DNA of 64,000 nucleotides, from positions 277,829,533 to 277,893,532 of the forward strand of contig CM042689.1 of the NCBI GenBank assembly GCA_023614405.1. Reading direction: 5' to 3'. The stretch is from Avena insularis (Eukaryota > Streptophyta > Magnoliopsida > Poales > Poaceae). Shown piece by piece: positions 12,301 to 23,781 of this stretch (the first letter of the stretch is position 1; every line of letters begins with the position of its first letter). The translations under genes and the position numbers were made by a program. The notes under the pieces are model-generated. The model was given only the letters and a program-made list of their open reading frames with translations. It was not told the origin of the DNA and searched no databases.

Positions 12301-13933
12301 TTAAATGGGCGAGGTTACTGAGCTGAATCAACGCGTCATCACGGCGAATTAAACCTGCAAAATCAAAGACAAAAATGGGCGAGAGAGGGGGAGGAACTGG
12401 TCGTGGGTTGAAGACGATGAGCTGGCAGGTGGGGTTGGGTTGTCAGCGAATGGGAGGGGGCATAGAGGGGTCCAAGCGTCAGCGAGTACGTGGGTTTGCT
12501 CGCGAGTGAGAAAAGAATGAGCAAGGGGAGAGGGGTTTCCCAGGTGGGCTAGTATTAGGCTAGTTGGGCCAGTTAGTTGGGTTAGGTTAGTTTGGGCTAG
12601 TCCTTTCCCCTTTTTTATTCTGTTTCCTTTTTCTTTTTCCTTTTCTAATTTATGTTTTGATTTTTTTAAATGTTTTCAAACTCATATTGATTTATCAAAT
12701 CTCTTCTAAACTTTAAGTAGTTTTTAATATTGTTTATTAATTTATTTTAAAGTCTATTTTTGAATATTTTCTTATATTCTCTATGTTTTGAATATTTATT
12801 TAAAATAGACTCTTGTCTTTATTTAAATAAGATCTTAAATATATTTTAAAACTTCTATTTGAATTCCATTTTTTACCAAACCTTTTTTAGTAGGTTTTAT
12901 TTATTCATTAGTGCAAATAATTCACCTTGAATTATTATTTAGAATATTTTAATATGATTTAATGTTCATTTAAATTGGACATTTGTCTTTATTTAATTAG
13001 AATTAAATTTGGTTAATGCCATATAATTTTATTTGAATATTATTTATCCCTTTATTTTAATTGGATTATCTTTATTCCATTTGCTTATGGATTTAACTTA
13101 AGGTTTAAATTGTCTTCTAAATAATTTTATAGGGATTTAGTATTTATTTAGTTTAGGCAATTTTGTCTTTATTTAAATAAAATTGGATAATGTTCAATCA
13201 TTATGATTTTATTTAGATAATCTTTTACTCATGAATTTTTTTATTTAAATAAACTTTTATTATTTAATAACTTCCATTTATTCATGAATTTGGCCAAGAT
13301 TTAATTTATCTTTTAAATATTCCCTATTTATTATCTTTCTTTCTTTTTCTTATAAAATCCATATCTATTTATTTATAGATCCAAAATTGGTGATTCCAAT
13401 TTGTATAATTTTATTTAATATTTGTTTATATTTTTAAATCCTTTTAGTATTATTTTGCTCATAATTTGGTATGGATTTTAGATAGGAAGTTTATTAGCTT
13501 TGATATTTATTTTCTTTACCTTATTAAATTCATAAGTTCTTATCCATGGCTCCAAATTAAATGAAACCAATTTCTATGATTTTATAATATTTTTGTTTAA
13601 CATTTTTGATCTTCTATAAATGTTTGTGGCTAAATTTTATATGGATCAAATTCATAGTCTTAGGGAGATCATGGAAATGATTTATTCCATTAGGGTTTTA
13701 GGGTTTTTGGTTTACTTTTCCAAATGTTTCAATTTCAAGATACCTTCATTGATGAATGCATTTCACTTGATTGAAATTTGTTGGATTCCATTTTATTCAA
13801 ATTTTGTTCAAGGAGGGTTTTGATGTTTCCATTTAGAAGCAAAAAGTTTCTTTTCACCCTAAATTTCAACAATTATTTCTTTTGTTTATTTATTTTTCAC
13901 ATTTCAAAATTTGGAAAATTTTGGGATGTGACA
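9322..13933 (-). repeat. LARD 5' LTR
   Basis: 4612-bp direct copy of 2967-7548 with the same AT/GC/AT layout (GC-rich block about 11540-12600). Small indels account for the 30-bp length difference. As the 5' LTR it should carry the promoter, but I could not fix a TATA box with confidence in this AT-rich sequence. Confidence 0.85.
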
Positions 13934-14534
13934 TCTGCAGATTCCTTTTCTCCTTCTCCTGGAAATTCTTTTTCTCACAAGGCAATTCACAAACCTCAAT
14001 GGCAACATTAGTGTAAGCAAAAACAATAAACCTTTAGGTTCACACTTCAACTGAAATCCATCAAAACAAAAGCTACTATAGCAACTCCTTTCCAAAAACC
14101 CAAAAAGAATCTGAAAGGGAATCAATATAAGAGGCAAATGCAAATGACGGCACAAAATCTGTCAAATGGACTAGCAGATAAAGATTGATTTTTTCGAAAA
14201 ACTTCTGTTGCTCAAATAAAAAAGTGCAAAACTAATGAAAGTTTGGTAACATCTTGGAGAACGAGCACAGAAAAATACAGCTCCATCCGAAGTACTGATC
14301 TCCTTCACGAATTTTTATAATGCAGCACAAAAATCTGTCCCAGGACAGCCACTTTTCACAACTCCTCTACTTCTCAAAAGTAGTTGATCTTGACACAAAA
14401 ACCAAAACAAAAAGGATAAGGAGCGGTTATTACTAAGGTAATAACTTCCAAGACTCAACAAAACTATTGGGTTATATCCCAAGAAGTACTTTTCTTTATT
14501 GCCTTTAAGTTAGGCTTACAAATTTCAAAGATGC
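13934..14534 (-). other. Untranslated region downstream of the protease, Athila-like element
   Basis: On the minus strand this follows the protease frame and consists of T-rich sequence without a sustained ORF. In an autonomous Athila element polymerase would be expected here; none can be seen. It is cut at 13934 by the LARD and continues at 2966. Confidence 0.5.
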
Positions 14535-15584
14535 TCACATAGGAGATATATATTTGAAGTGAAAGAGAGCTTCAAGAAGCAAATATCCAACACATTTGAG
14601 TCTAACCCACTTCCTATGCAAGGGAGTATCATGACAAAACAAATTGTTGAAACAAAAATCCACTAGCATAGGAAGACAAAACAAATGCAACTTCAAAGCT
14701 TTCAACATAAAACTGGGATATTTAACATTATTAAGATGCATAAAACCATGTTTCCCTCTCTCATAATAACTTTTAGTAGCACTTTGAATAAAGTTGACAA
14801 TATAACTGTCATAGGAAACAATTTTATCATCAGAATGAGCATACTTACAATCATCAAAAATAGGTCCAAGGTCATAAACTGGATCAATAGAAGCAAGTTG
14901 TTCCATCCTGAAACCTTCATTAGGCAAGATATTTTCACAAGGAGCTTTAGCAAATTTGGAAAAAATAAACTCATAAGTATCTCCATCAAACTTAGTTAAA
15001 ACATTCTCCTTCTTACAATCTATAATAGCTCCATAAGTGTTCAAGAAAGGTCTACCAAAGATAATAGGACAAGTTTTACTAGCTGCTGAATTAAGCACTA
15101 GAAAATCAGCAGGATACTTAATCTTACCACAGAGAACCTCCACATCTCTTAAAATACCAATAGGTCAAATGGTTTCCTTATTAGCAAGGTGAATAACCAC
15201 ATCAATGTCCTCAAGCTCACAAGGACCAATTTCATGCATAATTTCCCTGTAAAGCTCATAAAGAATAGCACTAGAACTAGCAGCAATATCACATAAACCA
15301 TAGTAGCAATGATCACCAATTTTAACATAAAGCACATGGACACTAGATTTTCTACCCTTACTAGGATGAGAGATAATATTATAAGCGTATTCACAGAAGA
15401 CAAGGTGCTCATCCTCTATATTTCTAGTGACAGGGTCTTTCACAATAGATACCACAGATTCATTGTGTATTTGCTCTTCAGGTTCCACAGCTTTCTTTAC
15501 ACCTTTGTTATTCGCACTAATTATCATAGAATACTCCTTTAACTTAGCTGGGAAATATGTTTTCTCAACATAAGGTTCAGGCAA
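14535..15584 (-). pseudogene. pol: Retropepsin-region ORF of the Athila-like element
   Basis: A minus-strand frame runs from 15584 to 14535, with an in-frame TGA at 15165-15167 splitting it into 139 and about 209 codons. The first half contains VKIGDH...YYGLCDIAAS, equivalent to the aspartic protease site (D-T/I-G-A-S) of Athila elements. The Gly after the catalytic Asp is Ala here, which should abolish activity. The second half holds the conserved FGRPFLNTYGAIIDC block of the same domain. The protease would cut the Gag-Pol polyprotein. The stop and the Gly loss make it inactive. Confidence 0.75.
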
Positions 15585-15785
15585 AATATGAGTAGTAGTA
15601 CAAACTTAGGTATTTCTAACAGGAACATGATTAACAACATCTTTATAAGGTGCATGTTACTTATTCCACTTCTTTTTAGGAATTTCTATGTAAGAGGCAA
15701 AGGCCTTAAAACAGTTGGAAATACTTTGAGAATCAAAACCATACTCAGTACTAATATCACGGAAGTCATCAGTTCCCATAAAAGA

Positions 15786-16235
15786 TTAAATGCATTCATA
15801 ATCATAGTTTATACCCGACTTTCTTCCTTTGTCATTCTCCCATGCTTCAGTGTTCTCTTGAATACGGTCTAGGAGATCCCATGTAACTTCTACCTTCATA
15901 CGTGTGAATGATCCAGCACAAGAAGCATCTAGTAAATCTTTAACATGAAGAGAAAGCCTAGCATAAAAGTTATTGATAATAATATTGTTAGGGAGTTCAT
16001 GAATAGGACATTTAAGCATAAGTAACTTCAATATCCCCCAAGCTTGAGTTGTACTCTCTCCATCACGAGACCAAAATTTATATATCAGATTCCTATCCTT
16101 ATGAATCTCACTGGGAGGATAGAATTTAGAATAAAAGTGAGGTATTATTTCCTCCCATTCCATGGATTGTCCATTCTTTAGCAGCTTATACCATTCTCCA
16201 GCTCTTCCTTTCAAGGATATAGAGAGTAACTTCTT
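15786..16235 (-). pseudogene. gag: gag of the Athila-like element, C-terminal part
   Basis: The frame reads LLSISLKGRAGEWYKLLKNG and continues through W..EEI.PHFYSKFYPP, the core of the retrotransposon Gag (capsid-like) domain, to a stop at 15786. It is the downstream half of a gag gene split by the LINE at 16236-18632. The upstream half ends at 18642, and the 9-bp target duplication lies in its Lys/Leu codons. Gag forms the cytoplasmic particle that packages element RNA. Confidence 0.8.
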
Positions 16236-18632
16236 TTTTTGAATATTTACTGTAGGGGAGCCCCCCACAGTCCTTTATTTAAAATAAACCAAGAAGTCTT
16301 ATGTACAAGCTACCTAAAACAAAAGGTAAGAACAAAAAAGAGACAAAACTATACAAAATTACAACAAAGTATCGATCCAGGATTTAAGATCTGTGATGGT
16401 CTTCTTTCTGACTCTGTATTTTAGGAGTGAAACATCATAGATAAACCCTCATTTCCAAGAGCTGAAGGAAGGTCTTATTCCTTTGAAAATTTTGTCATTT
16501 CTCTGCTTCCAAATATTCCAACAGGCTAGGATAGCAATCTCTATGAAGCATGGACCCTTGAATTTCTGTTTTGCATGTTTCAAAATCTCTTGTCCAGATC
16601 CTGTACCACAGGCAACCTGAAGATATGCCTAGATTATCATACTGAAATTACATTCAAAAAATAAATGTGACCAGTCTTCCAGGTTGTGACAAGGGCAAAC
16701 AACACAATTATGATTATCAGAAACATTCCAATGTCTTCTGAGTAGCATATCTTTAGATTAATGCGGTCATGGATTATCAATCAGGCAAAGAACTTATGTT
16801 TGGAAGTGCATTTACTACTCTAGATCCACTGTGATGGAAAATGATTTGGTATGTGCTTGAAATATCCCTTGTACATATCACTGACAGAATAATCTCCTGT
16901 TTTTGAACTCAAACTTTTCCATTCATCATGTTTAGTATGTTGAAGAGTGACTTGAGCCAGTTGCAACTGTAAATGTTGTAATTCAGTACTAGCTTCAGCA
17001 GATATTGGTAGATGAAAAGCTTCAGACATCTGAGTAATTGAGATTGCTTGCTTAACAGAGTAGTCTTTATCAAGTACATGTGAAAATAAATGTGGATATG
17101 TTGAGTTGAGAGGGTTGCTGTTCCAATTATCCACCCAAAATAAAGCAGTGTCTCCAGATCCCACTGAACATTTGAAATTTAAGAGATATTCCTCATGCAA
17201 ACTCATAAAACTATGCCACCAGAAAGATCCACAGACAGTAACAATGTGAGGTACCCTGCCATGATAATATGTGTTCGATACTAATTTCACCCAAGGCAGA
17301 TCAACTTTATTGTAAAAGTTATGTAAGTGTTACATAAGCAGGAATTTATTTTGGATTTGAAGATTTATGATTCCTAAACCACCCTTGTCTTTTGGTTTAC
17401 TGATCATTTCCCAAGATGCCATAGAGTGAGCTTTAGTATCATCCTTAATCTTTCTCCATAAACAATGTCTTCTTGATCTGTTTAAAACTTCAATTATTCC
17501 CTTTGGGACACTCAGAGAACTAATGTAGTGCAAAGGTAGAGAGGATAACACAGAATTCACCAAAACAAGTATGTCCCCATAAGACAAAAAGGATGTTGAG
17601 CCTGTCAGTCTTCTTTCAACTCTATCAGTCAGAGGAGAGAGGTCTTTAATATTTGGTTTTGGAATCCCCATGGGCGGCCCAAGGTAAGTGAAAGGAATTT
17701 TTGCTGTGACACAACCAATTTCCAGAGCCAGGGAGGTAGCCTCATCCTGAGTTAGATTTATGGGTATCAATGAAGATTTATGATAATTAACATTAAGTCC
17801 AGTGAATGCAGCGTATTCTTCAAGAATCTGTCTAAGAATGTGTAATTGTTGTGGATTAGCTTGCATTATAATGATAGTGTCATCAACATATTGCACAATA
17901 GTAAAATCATTAGTGCCTCTATTGGGGATTGGTGCAATTAACCTTCCTTCACTAAAATCCTTGTTAATGAAGCTCTACAGCAAATCTCCCCCAAGAACAT
18001 ATAACAGTGGGGAGAGAGGATCACCTTGTCTAACCCCACGCTTACAGATGAAATTTCTGCCAGGTACTCCATTCAGTAATATAGCTGAAGAGCCAGATGC
18101 TAATATTTCTTTAACCCAGCCAATGTATATATCATCAAAATCCTTGCACTTAAAATTCTAATTATTGCATCATGTTCAATTGTGTCAAAAGCCTTTTCAA
18201 AATCCAATTTTATTACCACAGTATGTTTCTTTGATGCATGACATTGATGCAAATATTCAAAAGTCCAACCCAAACAATCTTGTATTGTTCTGCATTTAAT
18301 GAATCCATACTGGTTCTCATGAATGCACATTTTTATTTGCTTATGTAAACTGTTTGCAGCCAATTTTGTTAAGAATTTGAGACAGGTGTTTGTGAGAGAA
18401 ATAGACCTGAAATCATTGACAGACTCAGGAGAGTTCTTCTTAGGGACTAGAGTAATGAAAGAACCATTAATGCTTGCAAGAGGAGTTAGACCCATGTGGA
18501 AATCATGACATAACTTAATGAAGTCATCTTTAATTACGTGCTAGCACTTTTTCACAAACATCCCATTAAAACCATTAGGTCCTGGAGCTTTATCAGTCTT
18601 CATATATTTAACAACATCTTCAATTTCATCTA
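16236..18632 (-). mobile_element. 5'-truncated LINE (L1-type) inside gag
   Basis: A minus-strand non-LTR element of about 2.4 kb. It is bounded by the direct repeat TAACTTCTT (16227-16235 and 18633-18641), with a short A-tail (seven T on the plus strand, 16234-16240) at its 3' end. The 5' end starts just before the reverse transcriptase, so ORF1 and the endonuclease are missing, as expected of incomplete target-primed reverse transcription. The disrupted gag frame resumes on the other side, which confirms a simple insertion. Confidence 0.85.
16610..18632 (-). pseudogene. LINE ORF2: reverse transcriptase and zf-RVT domain
   Basis: Minus-strand pieces, in order: a fragment with the motif DKAPGPNGF near 18580; 18495-18100 with LVPKK, FRSISL and KLDFEKAFD (the first catalytic Asp block); 17896-17330 opening with QYVDDT (catalytic block) and with the plant L1 thumb region; 17290-16820 with FWVDNW; and near 16610-16780 a CX2C zf-RVT segment reading CVVCPC...DWSHLFFEC. 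The frame is broken by stops between about 18100 and 17900 and by smaller lesions. The enzyme would copy its RNA at a nicked chromosomal site. The order and motifs are clear; the copy is dead. Confidence 0.8.
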
Positions 18633-18641
18633 TAACTTCTT

Positions 18642-18875
18642 CTTCACCTGTTCAGTTGTGATTCCTGCACACTTAAACAACCCGCATAATTCATGGATAA
18701 AAAGCAAGTGATCACCAGGATGGACAATTCCATCCCCTAAATAATAATTATCCATAACACGATCATCAATATTTGTCGGTATCTTAAAAGGATCTATCTC
18801 AACAGGTCGTGGTTCATCTACTACCCAAACAGTGGTAGTAGTTTTCCCAAACAGAAAACCAAGTGGGTTATCCAT
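18642..18875 (-). pseudogene. gag: gag of the Athila-like element, N-terminal part
   Basis: The likely start is ATG at 18875 (MDNPLGFLFGK), 88 bp inside the primer-binding site. The frame is open to the LINE junction and ends in a Lys-rich ITTEQV segment whose codons are shared with the downstream part at 16235. About 78 codons are left on this side. Confidence 0.75.
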
Positions 18876-18962
18876 ATTGGAAACAAAGTAACAAACAGAA
18901 ATAAAAACAATACTCGTAGTAGAAGTTTCCTTTACCAGTTCCACTCTTCAATAGCGCTTCAC

Positions 18963-18980
18963 TCCCCAGCAACGGCGCCA
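18963..18980 (-). other. Primer-binding site of the Athila-like element (tRNA-Asp type)
   Basis: The minus strand reads TGGCGCCGTTGCTGGGGA, the Athila-type primer site (usual form TGGCGCCGTTGCCGGGGA), 11 bp inside the LTR end. It sets the element on the minus strand. Confidence 0.8.
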
Positions 18981-18991
18981 GAAAATAGTCT

Positions 18992-20497
18992 TGATGACCC
19001 ACAAGTATAGGGGGTGTGTCGTAGTACTTTTGATAAATAGGAGTGTCGATCCCAACGAGGAGCAGAAGGTGTTGACTAGTGGTATGGAGCAGGAAATCTC
19101 TGTAAATACTTAGCAAACGTATTTTTAGGGGTTTTCTGATAAAGCAAGGAAATAAAGTGCAAGTAATAAAGACAACGAACAATTTCCGCAAGTGTCCCAA
19201 TCCTTTCTTAGAAAAGGACAAGCCGGTGGACATACTTATAAGGACCAAACGTTCTCGAGGACACATGGGAATTCTGTCAAGTGGTTTCACTTCAAATAGC
19301 TGAGTAGTCTTCTTTGGTTTTGTAAGTGTTGTGTGGATGAACCTATGCTAATGCACCGACCTTACTTGGACTAATACATACTTGTGATTAAACCCCTTGC
19401 AAGCATCTGCAACTACAAGAAAGAATTTAAGGTATAAACCTAACCACAGCCTTAAACTCAGAGATCCTACACTCCCTTGTGCAATGGTGTCCATACGGGG
19501 GTTCAAGTTTTTGTCACTCCGGCAACCCCGCAATTAGTAGCCAAATACACAATGCATTCCCCTAGGCCCATAAATGGTGAAGTGTCATGTAGTCCACGTT
19601 CACATGATACCATAGAAGAATAGCACCACAACTTAAATACTAAACCATTGAATAATATATCAACACAAATCCACTACTAACAACATGACTTCTCCCATTT
19701 CCTCAGGAACTAAACGAACTACTCATGAGACATCATATGGATCAAGATCAAAGATGATATGGTAATGGATAACAATCTGAACATAAACAATAATCCAATG
19801 GTTCCACTCACAAGCATCAACTACAATAGTAATCAACACCGAGAAAGTTTCCCCTAAGAACTATGCAAGTATTCAACATGATTGTTACAACGGGATGGAG
19901 TGGTGATGATGGTGCTGGTGGATATGATGGTATGGATGATGATGATGATCCGATGAAGTCTAGCTTGATGATGGTGTTGATGGCAATGATCTCCCCTCTC
20001 CGGAAAGGAATTTCCCTGGTAGAAATCTGTCTATCAGAGAGCTCTTTATCTCTTGGTGTTTTCCGCCCCGCAAAGGCGGTGGAATCTTTCTATGGTCGCT
20101 ACCCATGTATTAGGGTTCCGAGGAGAAGATATAGGCGAGAGGGCGGAGCCAGAGATGGGCCGCGTGGGCCACACCCCTGTAGGCGTGGCCTAGGGATGGC
20201 CCGCGCCTAGGGGGTGTGGTCCCCCTGTGAACCATATCCGCCTCCACTTCTCGCATTCTTTGTCTTCTAGAAAAATAGGATTTTCCATAGTTTTTCTGGT
20301 ATTTTTCTGATCTTCGCGAAATTGCATCAAAACACCTCTTTTTCCATCAGAATCCTGACTCCGGCAGTTCATCCTCCAAGAATCATCCAACATGCAAAAC
20401 TAGATGAAAATACATAAGTAACACCTCTTAATATGAAATATAACAATGAATAGAGGCAAATTATGATATAGAATGGTGATGCAAAATGGACGTATCA
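18992..20497 (-). repeat. 5' LTR of the Athila-like element
   Basis: 1506-bp LTR. On the minus strand it starts TGATACGTCC at 20497 and ends GGGTCATCA at 18992. It contains a GAT trinucleotide run (about 19925-19950) and a GC-rich GGCGCGG/CCACGCC tract (about 20155-20215). Its partner LTR is not in the window. The right flank (GAGGG...) is C1 LTR sequence. Confidence 0.85.
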
Positions 20498-21818
20498 GAG
20501 GGTTGTGGCTAGGGTTTGGGAGGAAGGGACAAGGGGGTGCGCCCCCACCCCTCTTTATATAGAGGGGTGCGGTCAAGGTTCCTAGCCCTTGACCCACTCC
20601 TTCCCCAACTCGGCCAAAGGGGAGAGAGGGGGAACGTGCCCCCCAAGTCTCCCCTCTTTCCTTATTTAATGTTTTTCCCAAAAACCCTTTGTTGGCCGGT
20701 TGGCTCCATGGGCTTTGGTGCGGCTGGCCCTAGGGCTTCCTCGTGGCATGACTTAGCCCAAGTGACCCCTCCCGGGGTGGTGGACCCACTGGTGGTCCCT
20801 CTAGAACATTCTTGAAGCTTCCGGTCAAAACACCGAAAACATTTCCAAACCCCAGAAGATAACTTTCCTTATATGAATATTATTCTCCGGACCATTTTGG
20901 ATCTCCTCGTGATGTCCTGGATCCAATCTGAGACTCCGAACAACAATCGGTCTCCAACTCATATTCCATATCTACTTAAACAACATCGATTCCTTAAGTG
21001 TGTCACCCTATGGTTCGCGAACTATGCAGACATGATCGAGACACCTCCCCGATCAATAACCAATAGCGGGAATAGTGGCTCCCACATATTCAACAATGAC
21101 TTCGTGATCGAATTACCCATTAACATACGATACCTAATCCCTTTGTCACGTGATACTTTACTTATCTGAGGTCCGATCGTCGGTATCTCTATACCTAGTT
21201 CAACCTCCTTACCAATAAGTACTATTTACTCATATTGTGATGTGTCATCCCTTGTGACCTAGTCACATTCTTGCAAGCCAATTGGATGAAACTCCACCGA
21301 GAGGGCCCAAAGTATATCTATCTGTCATATGGATGGACAAATCCCACTCTTGATCCATGCGCTTCAACGCATACTTTCATAATACCCAATGCCACCTTTA
21401 TAACCACCTAGTTATGAAGTGGTGTTTGATGTCATCAAAGCACTCATCCCGTGTTGGTGATTAATATGATCTCATGGTCGAAGGATTATGTTACTATGTA
21501 TCTGAAAGCTTGTAGCAAACAAACGTTGATCTTATGCTATGTGTATTATGGGTGTGTGTCCATCACATCATTCTCCTAATGATATGATCTTGTTATTAAT
21601 AACATCCAATGTACATGATCAGGAAACCATGATCATCTATTAATCAACAAGCTAGTTTAACAAGAGGGCTTACTAGGGACTCTTTTATTGTTTAAAAAAC
21701 ACACATGTATTAATGTTTCCAGTTAATACAATTATATCATGGGATGCAAACATTTATCATAAACATAAAGATATGATAATAACCACTTTATTATTGCCTC
21801 TTGGGCATATCTCCAATA
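20498..21818 (-). repeat. C1 3' LTR, truncated by the Athila-like element
   Basis: 1321 bp. On the minus strand it begins TATTGGAGATATGCCC at 21818, directly after the purine tract, and is cut at 20498 within the promoter-proximal region (TTTATATAGAGGGG near 20554). The first dinucleotide is TA instead of the usual TG. It matches 62337-63007 only distantly over the shared part, so the two LTRs are old. Confidence 0.75.
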
Positions 21819-23277
21819 GTCTCCCACTTGCACTAGAGTCAATAATCTAGTTTGAAAAACTTTGTGAATTCAACACCTATGGCTTTCCCATGTTGTATAT
21901 ACACGATTGTTAGTGGTAATCATAATCTTAGGATTTGACACTTTTAGGTCCGTGTGTATCTGCATGTCTTTGCGTCTCTATGCATCACTTATTCTCCAAT
22001 GAGATGGCATTGTATAAATTTGTTCCTTTGGTGAGACCTTTAGTTCCTTGGAGTTAAACCATGTTGATACTATTTTCATACAATATATCTTCATAGTACT
22101 AGCCTGCGGTGAACCACACCTAGTTTGATAACAAACTACTTGACGCAAATGCCCTCTTTTGCTGCTACAATAGCAGTTCATATACTTAGCCTTTTGTATA
22201 GTATATGTCACAATGTCTTAACGTTGGAACTCATCCAAATCCGTTGTGGAATCTCCTTTCCATTACATTGTGCCACCCATAGTTTAAATTGAGATAAACT
22301 TAATTTGTATTTTTTGACGAAACTAGTATCAATGTAACACTTTACAATGAACTATCTATCTATTTGTGACCTCTACAAAAAATAACATATTTTTAGTTCT
22401 TCCCAGGATCATAAGAATATCCTTACTATCGTCCAATGATCATATTATAAATCATTCTGGTATATGCTCATAACATTAGAGCATAGGAAATTTCTGGATG
22501 TGTACATATCACGGTATGATTAATCAAAATATTCTTGTGATTTCACTCACCAAGTGTCAATACACTTGAATCTCGTTTCACTTACCAAATGTCAATACAC
22601 TTGAATCTTGATTCAATCCTTTCTGTGTGGAAAGAACCTTTCTTGTCATTTCCATATTGAACTCATTCAATATCTCATCTATGTACATTTGGCATAACCA
22701 TATTAGCGTCTCAATCTATCCATATAGATATTGATGCCAAATATTCGGGTTTTGCCTAAGTCTTTCATCAAAATGAAATTCTTCACCTGTGTTATTAAAA
22801 TATACATCATTTCCAATCAACAATATGTCTTTCACACAATTTATTAGAAATATGCCTCAACGCTCCCACCTAATTTCTTGCAAATGCAAGCATCTTCATC
22901 GTCTCTGATGAAATTAAACATTTTAACAGTTTCATCACGGTGAAGATTCCAACTTTGCGATGCTTACTCAACCATTGAAGTTTGCATGATCTTTTAGAAT
23001 CCTTTGAATTAACAAAACCCTTTGGATCGTGTCATGTACACGGCCTAGGTAACTATTCTATTAGAAGAACTTTGTTTTGTTTGTTCAACTACCATATAAC
23101 AAAATTATATGTAGTGGTTGCTACATTAATTCGTCCAGACTAAATATAGCCATGAAATATTAAACCTTGTTATAGTCAACTTCTTGAACGTTGTTGTAAA
23201 CTGTTTACCAACATGTCAACAATTTCATAGATGTGAAAACATCCATGTATATTTATAGATCCAAACACGACCGATAG
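21819..23277 (-). pseudogene. pol: C1 reverse transcriptase and RNase H remains
   Basis: The minus strand after the GATAG site shows degraded Copia pol. Reverse-transcriptase parts: GRVWIYK and DMD-like residues near 23250, QEVDYN near 23190, then ICKKLGGS and DILLIGNDVY near 22800. The YVDD box has become CVKD, so one catalytic Asp is lost. RNase H remains lie at 22211-21978 (AKYMNC, PQASTMKIYC; the usual CDN is CMK). The purine tract GTGCAAGTGGGAGAC follows at 21833-21819. Many stops and indels; no function is possible. Confidence 0.7.
22541..22610. repeat. 35-bp tandem duplication in C1 pol remains
   Basis: Two adjacent 35-bp units, 22541-22575 and 22576-22610, share the core GTCAATACACTTGAATCT and differ at about four positions. 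The duplication lies downstream of the reverse-transcriptase catalytic box of C1, so it arose after coding function was lost. Confidence 0.85.
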
Positions 23278-23781
23278 TGATGAGGTTTGAACTCATCAAT
23301 GCCCATTATTATGGACTTGGGTTTTGGAGAAGGAGGAGAAGCTGGAGATCATGGAACGGATAACAGACTCGCAACACGGGGACACAAGGTTTACCTAGGT
23401 TTAGGCCCCCGGAGGGAAAACCCTACTCCTGCTTATCTGTTCTTGATTGATGGCGATGTCGATGATTACAAGGATGCGTAGATGCAATCTAGCGTGAGGT
23501 GTGTTCTAGGGTATGAGGTCAGATCCTCCTCGCCGTGCCCTCTTGGCCTTTATATGGGTAGGCCAGTTCTTGGGTAGGTCAAGTCGGTTACAGATTAGGG
23601 TTGTCCCTTTGAAATTCTATCTACACTTTAGCCGTGTCCTCCAAGAAGTCGAGTTCTCTACGGGCTTGGGCCATTCGAAGTCTCCTTGGGATTCACGATT
23701 TCAGAAGGTCCAGCTTGTGGGCCTCCACTGGGCTGGACCGGGTAGGCTAATGTCAGGTACCCGTAAGGAATACCCATGTCA
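23278..23781 (-). repeat. G 3' LTR
   Basis: 504 bp, flanked on the left by GATAG (23273-23277) and C1 reverse-transcriptase sequence. On the minus strand it starts TGACATGGGTATTCC. A TATA-like CATATAAAGG lies near 23557-23548. Confidence 0.8.

Larger units (their letters stand above)
2967..13933 (-). mobile_element. LARD: large-LTR retrotransposon with short internal domain
   Basis: Two direct repeats of 4.58 kb (2967-7548) and 4.61 kb (9322-13933) enclose only 1.77 kb. Read on the minus strand, each LTR begins TGTCACATCCC and ends CCTCTTACA. A primer-binding site next to the right LTR and a purine-rich tract next to the left LTR fix the orientation as minus. Flanking pentamers are TCTGT (2962-2966) and TCTGC (13934-13938), a target duplication with one change. 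LTRs over 4 kb with no polymerase define LARDs, of which barley Sukkula is the classic case; I do not assign a family name. The LTRs differ by about 5-6% by eye. Movement would have needed proteins supplied by another element. Confidence 0.85.
13934..20497 (-). mobile_element. Athila-like gag-protease retrotransposon (Sabrina/WHAM type), 5' part
   Basis: On the minus strand the order is LTR (20497-18992), primer-binding site TGGCGCCGTTGCTGGGGA, gag, retropepsin region, then a long untranslated stretch. There is no reverse transcriptase or integrase. The LTR start TGATACGTCCATTTTGCATC and end CTTGTGGGTCATCA are those of the abundant Triticeae Sabrina/WHAM group. A gag-pro element lacking polymerase fits a non-autonomous Athila-lineage member. 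It is interrupted by the LARD and a LINE. Its far end (2427-2966 and beyond) and 3' LTR are outside the window or removed. It is inserted in the 3' LTR of Copia C1 at 20497/20498. Confidence 0.75.

Noticed and set aside
19863..20210. 115-codon frame with Asp/Gly run
   Set aside because: Produced by the GAT trinucleotide run in the Athila-like LTR.
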